From Apostichopus parvimensis (lineage: Eukaryota; Echinodermata; Holothuroidea; Aspidochirotida; Stichopodidae): a stretch of 38,546 nt of DNA. A model generated the notes under the pieces. The model had not been told where the DNA came from. It saw nothing but the letters and a program-made list of their open reading frames with translations, and searched no databases. The stretch covers positions 42,274 to 80,819 of the forward strand of contig KN887960.1 in NCBI GenBank assembly GCA_000934455.1, read 5' to 3'. Positions 24,001-30,700 of the stretch are shown one piece after another (position 1 is the first letter of the stretch; every line of letters starts with the position of its first letter). Made by a program: the position numbers and the translations under genes.

Positions 24001-24582
24001 AAGAAAAATGTTTTCAAATGTAATAAAAAAGCTAAGGTTTGTAAATGATGTACCTCTAATGTCAAGTAATTTAATACAGGGAACCATGAAGGCAAAAAAA
24101 AAAAAAAAAAAATCAAAACCATTTTCAATGTAATAAAAAACTAGAATGATATATATCATTTGTATCATGTCTTATTTAGATTTGGTAATGAAAATTTTTT
24201 TCTGGAAGCCAGATGTAACATGAAGTTATTTGAAGCCAAAAATCTAATGCCTATGTCCCATTTACCTAAGATGTCATTGACAATATATGAATGACTTCAA
24301 TCAAGAGAGAGTGAATCGAGAATGGATTTATCTGCCTCGGACAACAGTTGGAGAGAAGCTCACCTAAGCTTGGCGAAATAGCTATATTTCACATTCATGT
24401 GTTATGTTTCAAATATATATATATATGTTTGATTTGATTTGATTTTACAGAACGTTAGCGGTAAGGCCTCAATGGGTGGGATCCCAATGGTGGTGACTCG
24501 TACCGGTCAAGGTAATGATGAGACTTCGGAGGGTACAGCAGTATCGACAGATGTCACCATGGCGGACGCCGATATCTCCTAA
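3284..24582 (+). CDS. POU2F1: POU class 2 (Oct-1-like) transcription factor, whole gene, 11 coding exons
   Basis: Joined exons: 3284-3314, 9555-9629, 13229-13530, 14118-14240, 15819-16004, 19844-19975, 20457-20522, 21279-21386, 21851-22036, 22727-23857, 24451-24582. All junctions are GT-AG and phase-compatible, giving 823 residues. Seen in the translation: acidic N-terminus (1-36), Gln-rich region (37-378), POU-specific domain (about 379-453) with [20 protein letters not shown], a linker of about 17 residues, POU homeodomain (about 471-530) with [17 protein letters not shown], and a Thr/Ser/Val-rich tail. The class 2 assignment rests on near-identity of both DNA-binding domains to vertebrate Oct-1/Oct-2 and on the Gln-rich block [12 protein letters not shown], also present in vertebrate Oct-1. 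The family binds the ATGCAAAT octamer in the nucleus and regulates both broad and cell-specific promoters. An invertebrate gene would be co-orthologous to POU2F1/2/3, so the symbol is approximate. 5' non-coding exons may be missing. Confidence 0.93.
6528..6535. promoter_or_regulatory. Octamer motif ATTTGCAT
   Basis: Perfect consensus octamer (reverse ATGCAAAT), the site bound by POU2 proteins, in intron 1 of the POU2 gene itself. A single 8-mer can occur by chance in AT-rich DNA. Confidence 0.35.
7673..7688. promoter_or_regulatory. Two abutting octamers, ATTTGCATATTTGCAT
   Basis: Two perfect octamers directly joined with no spacer, in intron 1. The arrangement would allow cooperative or dimeric Oct binding and could be an autoregulatory enhancer element. 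This is inferred from sequence only. Confidence 0.5.
8326..8486. mobile_element. Fold-back element, compact copy (family A)
   Basis: Arms 8392-8432 and 8446-8486 are inverted repeats of 41 nt with 3 mismatches around a 13-nt loop, containing GATCCTAGCAGG. The 5' flank (8326-8391) is the reverse complement of the 3' flank of the larger copy at 16309-16767 (sharing AGCAAACTG.TTATCCACTA), proving a common family. Non-coding; probably a MITE. Confidence 0.75.
9277..9358 (+). pseudogene. Decayed duplicate of POU2F exon 2 and its acceptor region
   Basis: Aligns with 9514-9592: shared TGTTAGTCTTAT, TATGGTGTGTC, then CAAGAG.G..TGCT and ATGA.ACACA. The copy lacks the acceptor AG at the matching position and runs into unrelated sequence soon after, so it should not be spliced. 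Confidence 0.6.
9555..9629 (+). CDS. POU2F1: POU2F coding exon 2 (Ser/Asp/Gln-rich, symmetric)
   Basis: 75 nt between a pyrimidine-rich acceptor (gtgtctttatctag) and donor CCTG|gtaact. It enters and leaves in phase 1, so it joins exon 1 to exon 3 without changing frame, and skipping it would also keep frame. It adds residues 11-36, including [16 protein letters not shown], which resembles in composition and position the Met-Asn-Asn / Ser-Glu-Thr-rich stretch near the Oct-1 N-terminus. The internal ATG could serve as a start in other isoforms. Too short to be found as an ORF, so it rests on splice sites, phase and resemblance. A decayed copy lies about 237 bp upstream. Confidence 0.7.
9835..10055 (+). 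mobile_element. SINE-like element with tRNA-like 3' part, copy 1
   Basis: Shares about 165 bp with 35799-35968 (GGTTAGCATCATG, GAGTAAGGCAAA, ACAGAACTA, CCTACAGTGG, ATACAATCAG.GTCCATA). The 3' part (about 9978-10045) has a tRNA-like look: a TAGCCTTGTGGCAAGG A-box-like segment and a GGTGCGAATCTC B-box-like segment. Probably a degenerate SINE. Confidence 0.55.
11480..11945. repeat. AT-rich degenerate tandem repeat
   Basis: Recurring modules such as TATTATGATACAATATTATTGTATGATAC and GTGAATTGGG occur around 11650-11790 and 11880-11960 at irregular spacing of roughly 100-130 bp. Many modules are self-complementary (GATACAATA...TATTGTAT), so cruciform or hairpin folding is likely. Confidence 0.6.
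12124..12153. repeat. Perfect hairpin, 11-bp stem
   Basis: AGGTGGACATG (12124-12134), 8-nt loop, CATGTCCACCT (12143-12153). No flanking conserved structure recognised. Confidence 0.6.
12189..13130. mobile_element. hAT-like non-autonomous element (MITE)
   Basis: Left end CAGGGCTCAAATTTAAC and right end TTAAAATTGAGTCCTG are inverted repeats (CAGGGCTCAA against CAGGACTCAA), with subterminal copies of GGACAACCT/GGTTGTC near both ends. AGGTG directly flanks both ends, possibly a short or eroded target-site duplication (hAT normally makes 8 bp). CAGGG termini are typical of hAT elements. The interior (942 bp in all) has no transposase-like ORF. Confidence 0.6.
13229..13530 (+). CDS. POU2F1: POU2F coding exon 3, Gln-rich activation region
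   Basis: 302 nt, acceptor ccttccgtcag, donor AAT|gtacgt. It enters in phase 1 and leaves in phase 0. Residues 37-136 begin [18 protein letters not shown] and are dense in Gln, Ala and Val, with tracts such as [19 protein letters not shown]. This is the typical composition of the Oct-1/Oct-2 N-terminal activation domain, which contacts co-activators and general transcription factors. Reading into the intron adds 14 residues (ending ...DIAWN) before a stop, so intron retention would give a truncated protein without DNA-binding domains. Confidence 0.9.
13531..14117 (+). other. POU2F intron 3
   Basis: Contains copy 1 of a dispersed repeat (13855-14028). Nothing else recognised. Confidence 0.6.
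13855..14028. repeat. Dispersed repeat (family D), copy 1
   Basis: Shares a ~160-bp stretch with 19437-19598: GGCAGGG.ATAATTTA.CCGGTAT, GCATCGCAAAATGCTTTGCA, GAGACCAAATTCAGAGCC. Both copies are in introns of the POU gene and in the same orientation. Class unknown. Confidence 0.7.
14118..14240 (+). CDS. POU2F1: POU2F coding exon 4, Gln-rich
   Basis: 123 nt (41 codons, phase 0 to 0), acceptor tttttgtgttacag, donor CAG|gtaagg. Encodes residues 137-177, starting [16 protein letters not shown] and ending AAAATAVQ. The LILQGGQ segment resembles LMLAGGQ in vertebrate Oct-1, and the Ala-run end resembles its QLLAAAVQ. A 4 x 14-bp tandem repeat starts 10 bp after the donor. Confidence 0.9.
14251..14306. 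repeat. 4 x 14-bp minisatellite next to exon 4 donor
   Basis: Four exact tandem copies of CGGTAATCTGGCCA, beginning 10 bp after the exon 4 donor site. Confidence 0.9.
14405..14740. mobile_element. Possible degraded dispersed element
   Basis: Starts with ATCAATCAATCAATC followed by TATATATAGTGCCAATATCAA and AAGGCGCTGTGAGACAG, a pattern seen at the ends of repeats in many marine invertebrate genomes, then a moderately GC-balanced stretch with a 60-codon minus-strand ORF of no recognised domain. Classification uncertain. Confidence 0.3.
14753..14774. repeat. (CTG)7 microsatellite
   Basis: Seven uninterrupted CTG units in intron 4 of the POU gene. Confidence 0.9.
15005..15038. repeat. (CTGT)n microsatellite
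   Basis: About eight CTGT units in intron 4. Confidence 0.9.
15819..16004 (+). CDS. POU2F1: POU2F coding exon 5, Gln/Asn-rich
   Basis: 186 nt (62 codons, phase 0 to 0), acceptor cctttctgttttaag, donor AGT|gtaagt. Encodes residues 178-239, from [16 protein letters not shown] to QLQGIQVVS. It has the low-complexity Gln/Ser/Asn composition of the neighbouring exons and is open only in this frame across the exon. The acceptor is AAG rather than CAG, slightly weaker than the others. Confidence 0.88.
16309..16767. mobile_element. Large fold-back element (family A)
   Basis: Arms 16309-16440 and 16570-16701 are 132-nt inverted repeats with about 10 mismatches. The spacer (129 bp) contains a direct duplication of about 31 bp (TCTCCTCTTCCCCTGTTGG...). 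The 3' flank to 16767 is homologous, inverted, to the flank of the compact copy at 8326-8486. An ORF across this region is an artefact of the repeat. Confidence 0.85.
17239..17766 (+). repeat. 102-bp tandem repeat with TGCATG and splice-like signals in each unit
   Basis: Five full units and a partial sixth; TGCATG at 17248, 17340, 17442, 17544, 17646 and 17748 (spacing 92, then 102 four times). Each unit reads GTTTGCATGTATGTAACAG, then CCAGTTATT...ACATT, then GAACAGTAAGTTGCTAT. The last unit is cut after TAACAGCC where the candidate cassette exon begins. Confidence 0.92.
17764..17850 (+). CDS. POU2F1: Candidate POU2F alternative cassette exon (29 codons)
   Basis: An open 87-nt segment between acceptor gcatgtttgtaacag and donor CAG|gttaat. 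It is exactly 29 codons in phase 0, so it can be inserted between exon 5 and exon 6 without changing frame. It encodes [18 protein letters not shown] followed by [11 protein letters not shown]: unlike the Gln-rich flanks, it is polar with one TP and two SP sites, candidate targets for proline-directed kinases. The acceptor is shared with the last unit of a 102-bp tandem repeat just upstream, and the donor is weak. Both suggest regulated inclusion or a spurious exon. No vertebrate counterpart is recognised. Confidence 0.42.
18215..18470. repeat. Paired C-rich and G-rich patches
   Basis: 18218-18262 is CCCCAACCCCACC-rich; 18390-18465 is GGGGG-, GGTGGG-rich. They are about 130 bp apart and partly complementary, so they could pair in RNA or form a G-quadruplex. 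Overlapping ORFs are low-complexity artefacts. Confidence 0.6.
19437..19598. repeat. Dispersed repeat (family D), copy 2
   Basis: Homologous to 13855-14028, same orientation. The small ORFs here come from the repeat, not from a gene. Confidence 0.7.
19844..19975 (+). CDS. POU2F1: POU2F coding exon 6, conserved Gln-rich block
   Basis: 132 nt (44 codons, phase 0 to 0), acceptor tttttattgtttacag, donor CAG|gtcagt. Encodes residues 240-283. It contains [20 protein letters not shown], closely matching the [18 protein letters not shown] block of vertebrate Oct-1, the best orthology marker outside the DNA-binding domains. The last 46 nt plus donor and intron start are duplicated 113 bp downstream. 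Confidence 0.93.
19976..20456 (+). other. POU2F intron 6
   Basis: Contains a duplicate of the end of exon 6 with its donor (20043-20110) and a G-rich patch near 20245-20290. Confidence 0.7.
20043..20110 (+). pseudogene. Partial duplicate of POU2F exon 6 end plus donor
   Basis: Near-identical to 19930-20006 (ACAGAACCCTAGCCTACAGC, GGCTGGTCAGGTCAGTTTG), offset 113 bp. Differences in the exon part are G to T and A to G only, so the duplication is recent. It retains a usable GT at 20089-20090. Confidence 0.9.
20457..20522 (+). CDS. POU2F1: POU2F coding exon 7
   Basis: 66 nt (22 codons, phase 0 to 0), acceptor tttacatttattgcag, donor CAG|gtaagg. Encodes residues 284-305, starting [15 protein letters not shown] and ending LLQQ, similar in type to the ANLLQ stretch of vertebrate Oct-1. 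Too short for ORF detection; supported by splice signals, phase and composition. A 21-bp minisatellite begins 17 bp after it. Confidence 0.88.
20523..21278 (+). other. POU2F intron 7
   Basis: Begins with a 21-bp minisatellite (20540-20716). The rest (20720-21278) has nothing identifiable. Confidence 0.65.
20540..20716. repeat. 21-bp minisatellite next to exon 7 donor
   Basis: About eight tandem copies of GCATCTATAGCCTAGCTTGGT with few substitutions, beginning 17 bp after the exon 7 donor. Confidence 0.93.
21279..21386 (+). CDS. POU2F1: POU2F coding exon 8
   Basis: 108 nt (36 codons, phase 0 to 0), acceptor ctctttgttacag, donor CAG|gtacgt. Encodes residues 306-341, from [15 protein letters not shown] to GVAAGQ. 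It continues the Gln/Ala/Val-rich activation region. An apparent ORF that begins upstream and runs past the donor is a read-through of the two flanking introns, not a separate gene. Confidence 0.9.
21387..21850 (+). other. POU2F intron 8
   Basis: 464 bp, ends with a T-rich tract (tttttgtttttgtttttgtttccag) as polypyrimidine tract. No other feature seen. Confidence 0.6.
21851..22036 (+). CDS. POU2F1: POU2F coding exon 9, start of POU-specific domain
   Basis: 186 nt (62 codons, phase 0 to 0). The acceptor is tttccagcag, a tandem NAGNAG: using the second AG would drop one Gln (residue 342). The donor is CAG|gtaggt. After a Thr/Val/Gln-rich linker it encodes [20 protein letters not shown] and IKLGFTQ (residues about 377-403), the first helix and start of the second helix of the POU-specific domain. 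The intron splits the domain after LGFTQ. Confidence 0.95.
22037..22726 (+). other. POU2F intron 9, inside the POU-specific domain
   Basis: 690 bp, C/T-rich patches at 22248-22275, 22340-22382 and 22528-22550. No other feature seen; the small ORF here is not supported. Confidence 0.6.
22727..23857 (+). CDS. POU2F1: POU2F coding exon 10, rest of POU-specific domain, homeodomain and tail
   Basis: 1131 nt (377 codons, phase 0 to 0), acceptor ttttcattctag, donor TCG|gtaagt. Starts [19 protein letters not shown] and completes the POU-specific domain (to about residue 453). A short linker leads to the homeodomain [20 protein letters not shown] (about 471-530; genome 22928-23104) with recognition helix [16 protein letters not shown]. 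Cys and Gln in FCNRRQ are the POU-class signature. The C-terminal part is rich in Ser, Thr, Pro and Val with ITGTGNTQ- and TVTVVTT-type tracts. Near the end a 12-bp sequence encoding EVTD is tandemly repeated. The exon is clearly more GC-rich than its introns, as expected for a strongly constrained exon. Confidence 0.97.
23858..24450 (+). other. POU2F intron 10
   Basis: 593 bp, AT-rich. It has two similar AGGGAACCATG.AGGCAA stretches about 95 bp apart (23986-24003 and 24078-24096), each followed by TTTTCAA.TGTAATAAAAAA, a diverged tandem duplication. An A19-type run lies at 24095-24112. Confidence 0.6.
24451..24582 (+). CDS. POU2F1: POU2F last coding exon with stop codon
   Basis: 132 nt including TAA at 24580-24582, acceptor gatttgattttacag, phase 0. 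Encodes the last 43 residues, [15 protein letters not shown] through TMADADIS, with an acidic end. It follows directly in phase from exon 10. Assignment as the terminal exon rests on the acceptor, the phase and the following long non-coding stretch. Confidence 0.88.
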   Translation, partial: NVSGKASMGGIPMVVTRTGQGNDETSEGTAVSTDVTMADADIS

Positions 24583-26960
24583 AGGCATCGCCGGTAGCGA
24601 TACTCCCAGGCGATAGCCCAGAGAAGTATTAAGCCAAAAAGAAAAAGAAAGCTGAGGTAAATGTGAAGAGTCAGTATGGTACACGTGTGACCAGATACTA
24701 ACTGAAGGGAACTGCCAAAAAGATTGGATACACAGCCAGAAATGAGTGGAAACAGGTGTGTGGATGAAACTACCTCGAACTGTTGATGTCGGACTCAGCA
24801 GAAGGTGTCGATGTATGTTAAAGATTCGCGATGAAGGTCGTACCACCATTCTAAACAGTCGCTGAGTGGGGTTGGTGGACATACTGGTAGAGAAAGATGA
24901 ATGAATGTGGGGCCCTGCAGGGGGTAGCATAATAGCACCATCAGATAGCTGAGTTTGTGGTTACATGGAATCACATTTTATATGGCTTAGAAAGGATACC
25001 TGATAGGGTAGGCTCTTGTAGCACTAAAGCAAAGATTCCTGTCTTCTGAAATACATTGAGTTCACAAATACGTACATATTCAGTGTACTACTCACATTGT
25101 GGTATCATAGCAGAGTCAGATAACCATGGCTGGATGGTTGGACTGTAGCCATATTTTGGTATGTGTTCATACCTCATTAGGTTTACCCTGAAAGCACTGA
25201 CATCACTTTTCTAAGAATATATTAGCTCACCAGTTGATTCAGGGTTATGCTCAGTCAGTCAGTGTTTTATAGTTTGTACATCAACATGAAATAACACTTA
25301 TGTTACTCTCCAAGCATATATCCAATGGCAGAACCTGTCACAGTTCAAAAGCAATCATCTGGTTTAAACAGGCAAACGTTCTTGTGTGATGTGAGGGTGG
25401 GGAAAGTGAGTACACAGTAATTTGATAGTTGGTATAAGAGTGAAGAAAGAAAGACCGTATTAATTGAAGGATGAGTTTGAGGCATTTTATAACTTTGGTT
25501 GCATTGGAGACATTGAAGAAGATAACGTAATCCTCCAAAAGATTTGATCTCCATAAGACATTAATTTTCTTTGTGACTGGTGCAAGCATTGAAACTCATC
25601 ACTAAGGTGACAGACCTTTGTTTTAATTTTAGAACAATAGTTTCTTTTATTTGTTGAGATGATGGCCAGTAGGTCATTGTTTTCTTCTCTTCCCTACTTA
25701 AAACATCTAAAAGAAAAAAATCTGCTAAAATGGAGTGTTATTAATTTCTTCATTTAATGGGCTGATAATTGTTTTAGTGGGGACTTATATGCTTTGGCGT
25801 TAAATGTCAGCACATGTTAGAGAGGGGCTGGTTTTGGCCTGACTCTAGGGGTGGGGGGAGGGGGTAAAAGGCCCACCTGGGATGCCGAGTGGCTACACCA
25901 CAATGTTGTCAGTTAAGAAATAAAATGACAAAGTAATAAATGAATTTTGGTACAAAACTTTGCATTTAAATTCTTGGAGTCAAGATATATGTTTTACCAT
26001 ATATCAATTTGTTTAAGCTGGCAGAAAATTATTTTGAAATGTCGACCTTCAAGAAAGTAACTTTCCTGGATCGTTGAAGGACAATTATCATTTTTCGTTA
26101 TTTCTGAATTATTTAAGAAAATTATAGTCTGACCACTTGAGATTTTGCTATTACTTTCATCTGTAGAAAGAAATAGTTAATACCTTTCAATTGTTGCCAG
26201 CAAAAATCTTGACATTACGTCAGTTGTGTGCAGGTTTGGGAGGGGGTTGTGGGGGGGGGGGGGGGGGAGGAAGTGGGTGTAGAGCTGGTGTACTTAAATT
26301 TTAAAGAAAAAAAAGAAGAGTTATAACGTATAAGAACGTTTACTAAAAAATGCCTTGATAGGAAGTAACTCAGATTTCATAGGTTAAAGATGATTTTCTT
26401 TATCATAATTTTATTCACAAAGTTTTTTATTAACCCCAAAAAGTGAAGGTTGCCACAGTGAAAGTAGATGGCTCATCAAGACCGTGTGATGAAAGAGACA
26501 GAGATGAAGAGAACTGAAGGGGAGGGAGTGGGGGGGGTGGTGGTATAAGGAAGAAAGAGAAGTGAGTAGAGAGAAATAATAGTGGAAGTAAGGGAGAGGG
26601 AGGATGGGTTAAAATACTAGTATTTTTAGGAAGGAGGATTGTAGGCAGAAACATGGGGGGGGGGGGGGTTGATAGATTGTAGGAAGCCAGAATAACAATG
26701 AAAAAGTCCTTTTGTTCCCAATCACAAGGTGACTTTAATCTGTGTTGTTCATGTTTGTGTATGGAGAGAGCATCTTGAAGTATAATAAAGAAACCTAAAT
26801 ATAGGTCTATTCCTAACACTGAACATTTCATTTATATATATCATGGTCCTCTTTACTTTTTTTTTGTTTTTTGTGTCTTTTGTTTTTTTCTTTCTTTCTT
26901 GTAAATAAATTCTTAATGAAACAATCTGAAAAGCAAATAAATTTCATTTTCCTGTAACAA
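24583..26960 (+). other. POU2F1: POU2F 3'UTR (probable)
   Basis: About 2.4 kb without a supported gene. Candidate poly(A) signals AATAAA at 25919, 26784, 26904 and 26936; the last is followed by a T/G-rich stretch (TTGTATTGTATGTAATTTTG), making it the best end. G-runs occur at 25850-25863, 26234-26270 and 26656-26668. A 153-codon minus-strand ORF (24469-24930) and a 133-codon one (26430-26831) have no domain and low-complexity composition; rejected. Confidence 0.55.
26936..26941 (+). terminator. POU2F1: Candidate POU2F poly(A) signal AATAAA
   Basis: AATAAA followed within 30-60 nt by a T/G-rich downstream element. Earlier AATAAA at 26784-26789 and 26904-26909 may be used as well. Confidence 0.5.
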
Positions 26961-27565
26961 TCCATCTTGTATTGTATGTAATTTTGTTTAGTGTCTATCA
27001 TAGAATTTACTGAAATAACATAATACCAATAGTAGGCTGAATATGATTCAATTCATTTAGTTTTGTTGGGGAAGTGAAAGGCGAGGCGGGAGGGGGGGGG
27101 GGGGAACTGAAATCTTATCAAAATGTGATAATTTCTTTTGATTTAGGAAAGTTTGAAAACTAGCTTTCTGATTGAGATAATACAGATACCATTTATCTCT
27201 GTAACATGTATAATCAAGTGTGGGGATGGGGGGGGGAGGGGTTATATACAATCCCTTCCCTTCCATTTTCCTCTCACAAAAAATTCAAAATTATTTATTA
27301 AACACAATATTGCATTAAGACCATTTTTATGACTTTCATATGCATATATGCACCCATTGATGTCAAAACATTATTTTATTTTCTGGGGGAGGACCCCAAG
27401 AGTTGTGCTTTCAAAAGACATTGACAATCATCATCCTTATTGTACCTTCTTTTTAATTTATTTAAAAAAAATTATGATGATTAAAGGTCTCCGTAAGATT
27501 TATTGAAATTGAGGGGGCTCTCTCAGTTTGTACAAAGTAGTAAATGTGAACGTATGTAATTCAAA
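26961..27565 (+). promoter_or_regulatory. RRP1: Intergenic region and RRP1 promoter / 5'UTR
   Basis: About 600 bp between the presumed POU2F end and the RRP1 ATG. Contains G-runs (27092-27105, 27227-27241). The start codon itself lies in CAAAATGGCGGCC (27562-27574), a match to the YY1 site AANATGGCGGC that in many housekeeping and ribosome-related genes marks the start region. No TATA box seen. Confidence 0.45.
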
Positions 27566-27707
27566 ATGGCGGCCACCACGGAGAAACCGAAGCACGACAT
27601 GGAAAAACATTTTGCTCAACATTTGGCATCGAATGAGAAGAAAATTCGAGACAGAGCTGTCAAAAAGCTTTCTAAGTGGATGAAGGCTCGATCAGGGAAA
27701 GAGTCAG
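27566..27707 (+). CDS. RRP1: RRP1 exon 1 (start codon)
   Basis: 142 nt, phase 0 to 1, donor TCAG|gtaact. Encodes MAATTEKPKHDMEKHFAQHL then ASNEKKIRDRAVKKLSKWM, matching the LAGNEQVTRDRAVRKL segment of human RRP1. The start lies in CAAAATGGCGGCC, a strong initiation context. There is no in-frame alternative with better support; the second Met (codon 12) would remove only a poorly conserved leader. Confidence 0.95.
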
Positions 27708-30700
27708 GTAACTTAGACCCTAGTCTACTGTGGTGTCAATTGATTTGATTAGACTAGTGATCTTGCTGTTTTAAGAACACATGTTAAGTTACCTATCGTT
27801 TCAGCTAACGTTATTATTTAACATTAGGCTGAGGTTCTTCGTACCGGAGTGACAGCGGCACGAGGTGCCATGCTCAAAATTTCTAGCAATACACTTGGTT
27901 TGTCACTGCCATTAATACATTATCCTTGTAGCCATTACAATGTTTATTCAATATTAACACCACATATTTTCACATGGTATGTAAGCCTAGGCCTAGTCTA
28001 GTATTGAATTAAAAACTTAGTAACTAAGTTTTACGGAGTCGGCTAGGCCTAGGTCTTAATTTAAATTTATTTATTTTGCGAAATCCACATGCATTTAACC
28101 AGCAATACTTCTCACAATTTCAAGGCCAATTATTGTGCCGTTTTTGGAAACTGCCCCTGATACAGTACCCTGTGATGCATGTACCAGTGTGATTACTTTT
28201 TCATGGAACTTAATTAGGTCAAATCCTCAGTTTCAGACCTGTTTTTATGTTCCTTTGTGTTAGGAAAAACCTAGTTTGATAAGATAAGACAATTCAAAGT
28301 AAGGTATAATCAATTCATAACAAGTTTCTCTTGAAAATGTTTGATATCATTATCAATGACAACACTGAGCACACATCTTTAGCTTACCAATACCACAGGA
28401 ATATTTTGGTATTGAGTTCCATTTGGCTTAAAGTTAGGTTTGTCAATCTGGTAATGCTTTCCTACTTCTGGTGTTAATACTGCTGTCGAAGACAAGTGAA
28501 CATCATACAAGATACCACACATCACACCACAACACCACAACACCAAACCACATCACAAAATCATATGACCACACCACACAAAATTGCTCAATGTATCTGT
28601 GACATAATATATTAATACATCCAGATTGTAACCGTATGACCATGACAATGTTACATCAAGTGAGTATCACCAGTTCCTTGGAAAAGGAATAGATACTACA
28701 CACGATTAGGCTATAGGTTAAAGATGTGTGATCTTCCTTGTGCTGTTTACGTGTGATGATACGATGTGATAAATCTCATAGGAATGTTACAATGGTGCAG
28801 TGTAAAGCAGCCTGAAATGAAAATACAGTAGGTACTACTAGTGCATTGTGGGTACATTGTAAGTATCTATGTACAGTGTATCCAGGTAACTGGAAATAGC
28901 TGGTTCCTCATTTCAACAGGATTTGATAAAGAAGAAATGCTGAGAATATGGAAAGGTCTACATTACTGTATGTGGATGAGCGACAAGATGCTGGTGCAGG
29001 AAGATCTGGCAGATAGCCTCTCAGAGATGGTGCACAACTTTCAAACCCCTGAACAAGGTACAGTCCTCAAGTCCATACAGAGGGGCAAGAAGGGGGGGGA
29101 GTTGAGGGTTGTGGGATGACTGTGAGGGGTACTGGATGGGTACCAGTGACAAGATCTTGGTGGAAGATGATTTGGTGAAGTGATATATTACTTACAAACT
29201 GCAAAAGCAAGGTACATTGCAAGTTGCATTTACCAAGCACTTGGCAGTGAGGGGGGGGGGGCAGGGGGAGTTAGAGAAAAGGTTGTGGATTAATGAGCAG
29301 GGATAACTGTATGGGGATCAGCAACATGATAAGATAGAAAGAAGACTTAGCAGACAGCCTCTTTGAGATTAATTAACAAAGCAAATCTTTTAGCAAAGTA
29401 AGGTAGAGTACAGTACATGACTATGTAATTAGCAGAGGTGGAAGAGCTGATAAGAATGACGGTGTGTAAAATTGGTGAGGCTAAATGTATGTAGATGAGC
29501 AACAAGATTTAAAATGTGTTTTTCTCTGTTTTAGGTCTGATGTATTTTGAGACGTTCCTCATCACCATGAAGAGAGAATGGTACGGCATTGATTACCTCC
29601 GAGCGGATAAATATTTCATGGTGAGATTTGAGATCTTGTCTGTATATTTTTTATTAGAAACAGAACCATACTGTCATGATATACTTATTAAATGTACATT
29701 GATCTGTTCAAGTTGACCTTCATTTAAAGCAGGATTAATGGTTTCAAAAATCATGTTAAAACATGTACGGAAAATATTGCAATATTAGCCGAACGTGTCT
29801 ATTCTGCATACCAGTGATAGAAAGTTTGCAAACCGCTGGAAAAGTGAAAGCAACTTTATACTACAACATGTTAATTTGGCTCACTTTCTTTGGGTCTGTA
29901 CCAGTCTGTTGCATTGTTAAGATGTTGAACATTGTTTGCCAGGCGACAACTGTATTTAATGAGGCATTCTTGTTTAATACTGCTGCAACTAGATGTGTTT
30001 CTTAATGTAATTTACTTGCTCTTTCCTCAGCTGTATAGGAGAATTTTCAGACAAACTTTGATCTTGTTGAAGAAGCAAGGTTGGGAAGAGAGGTAAGATT
30101 GTAGTTGGCTTTATCCTGCAAAGATGTTTGATTACAAAAGATTGATAGTCACTCTTTGTGGAACAATGAAATACTGGCTTGTAGCCTACAGTATAATTAC
30201 AGTGTTTGTTATTTACTTTTTCACTATCTCCGTGATTCTTCCGTAAATCAACGGCCTGATTGCCACCGAAACAAGCTTTAGATGAGTCAGTAACGCCGTG
30301 TAGATCTCTCACTGTGTTAACAAAAAATGCATTTATAATATATAGTCCAGTAACAATCCCGTAGATTATTTCCCGTAGATTATTTATGTAGTCCAGTCAC
30401 TTTCTCATGGACTATTACTATAGTCCAGTCACTATCTTACAGACTTACATAGTCCAGTCACTATCCCGTAGATTATTTCCCGTAGATTATTTATGTAGTC
30501 CAGTCACTTTCTCATGGACTATAACTATAGTCCAGTCACTATCTTACAGACTTACATAGTCCAGTCACTATCCCGTAGATTATTTCCTGTAGATTATTTA
30601 TGTAGTCCAGTCACTTTCTCATGGACTATTACTATAGTCCAGTCACTATCTTACAGACTTACATAGTCCAGTCACTATCCCGTAGATTATTTCCTGTAGA

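Larger units (their letters stand above)
29058..29534 (+). other. RRP1 intron 2, built of duplicated exon-intron units
   Basis: 477 bp made almost wholly of degenerate copies of the exon 2 3' half and its following intron; see the relic entries. G-runs at 29091-29099 and 29250-29260 are also copies of one another. Confidence 0.75.

Noticed and set aside
24469..24930. 153-codon minus-strand ORF over the POU last exon and 3'UTR
   Set aside because: Antisense to a well-supported exon, no domain, and no splice partners; probably chance.
26430..26831. 133-codon minus-strand ORF, Pro/Ser-rich
   Set aside because: Produced by the G-rich 3'UTR strand; low complexity with no domain.
29763..30312. 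Two small ORFs (80 and 107 codons) over RRP1 introns 3-4
   Set aside because: They cross well-supported exon 4 or its flanks in other frames and lack domains.
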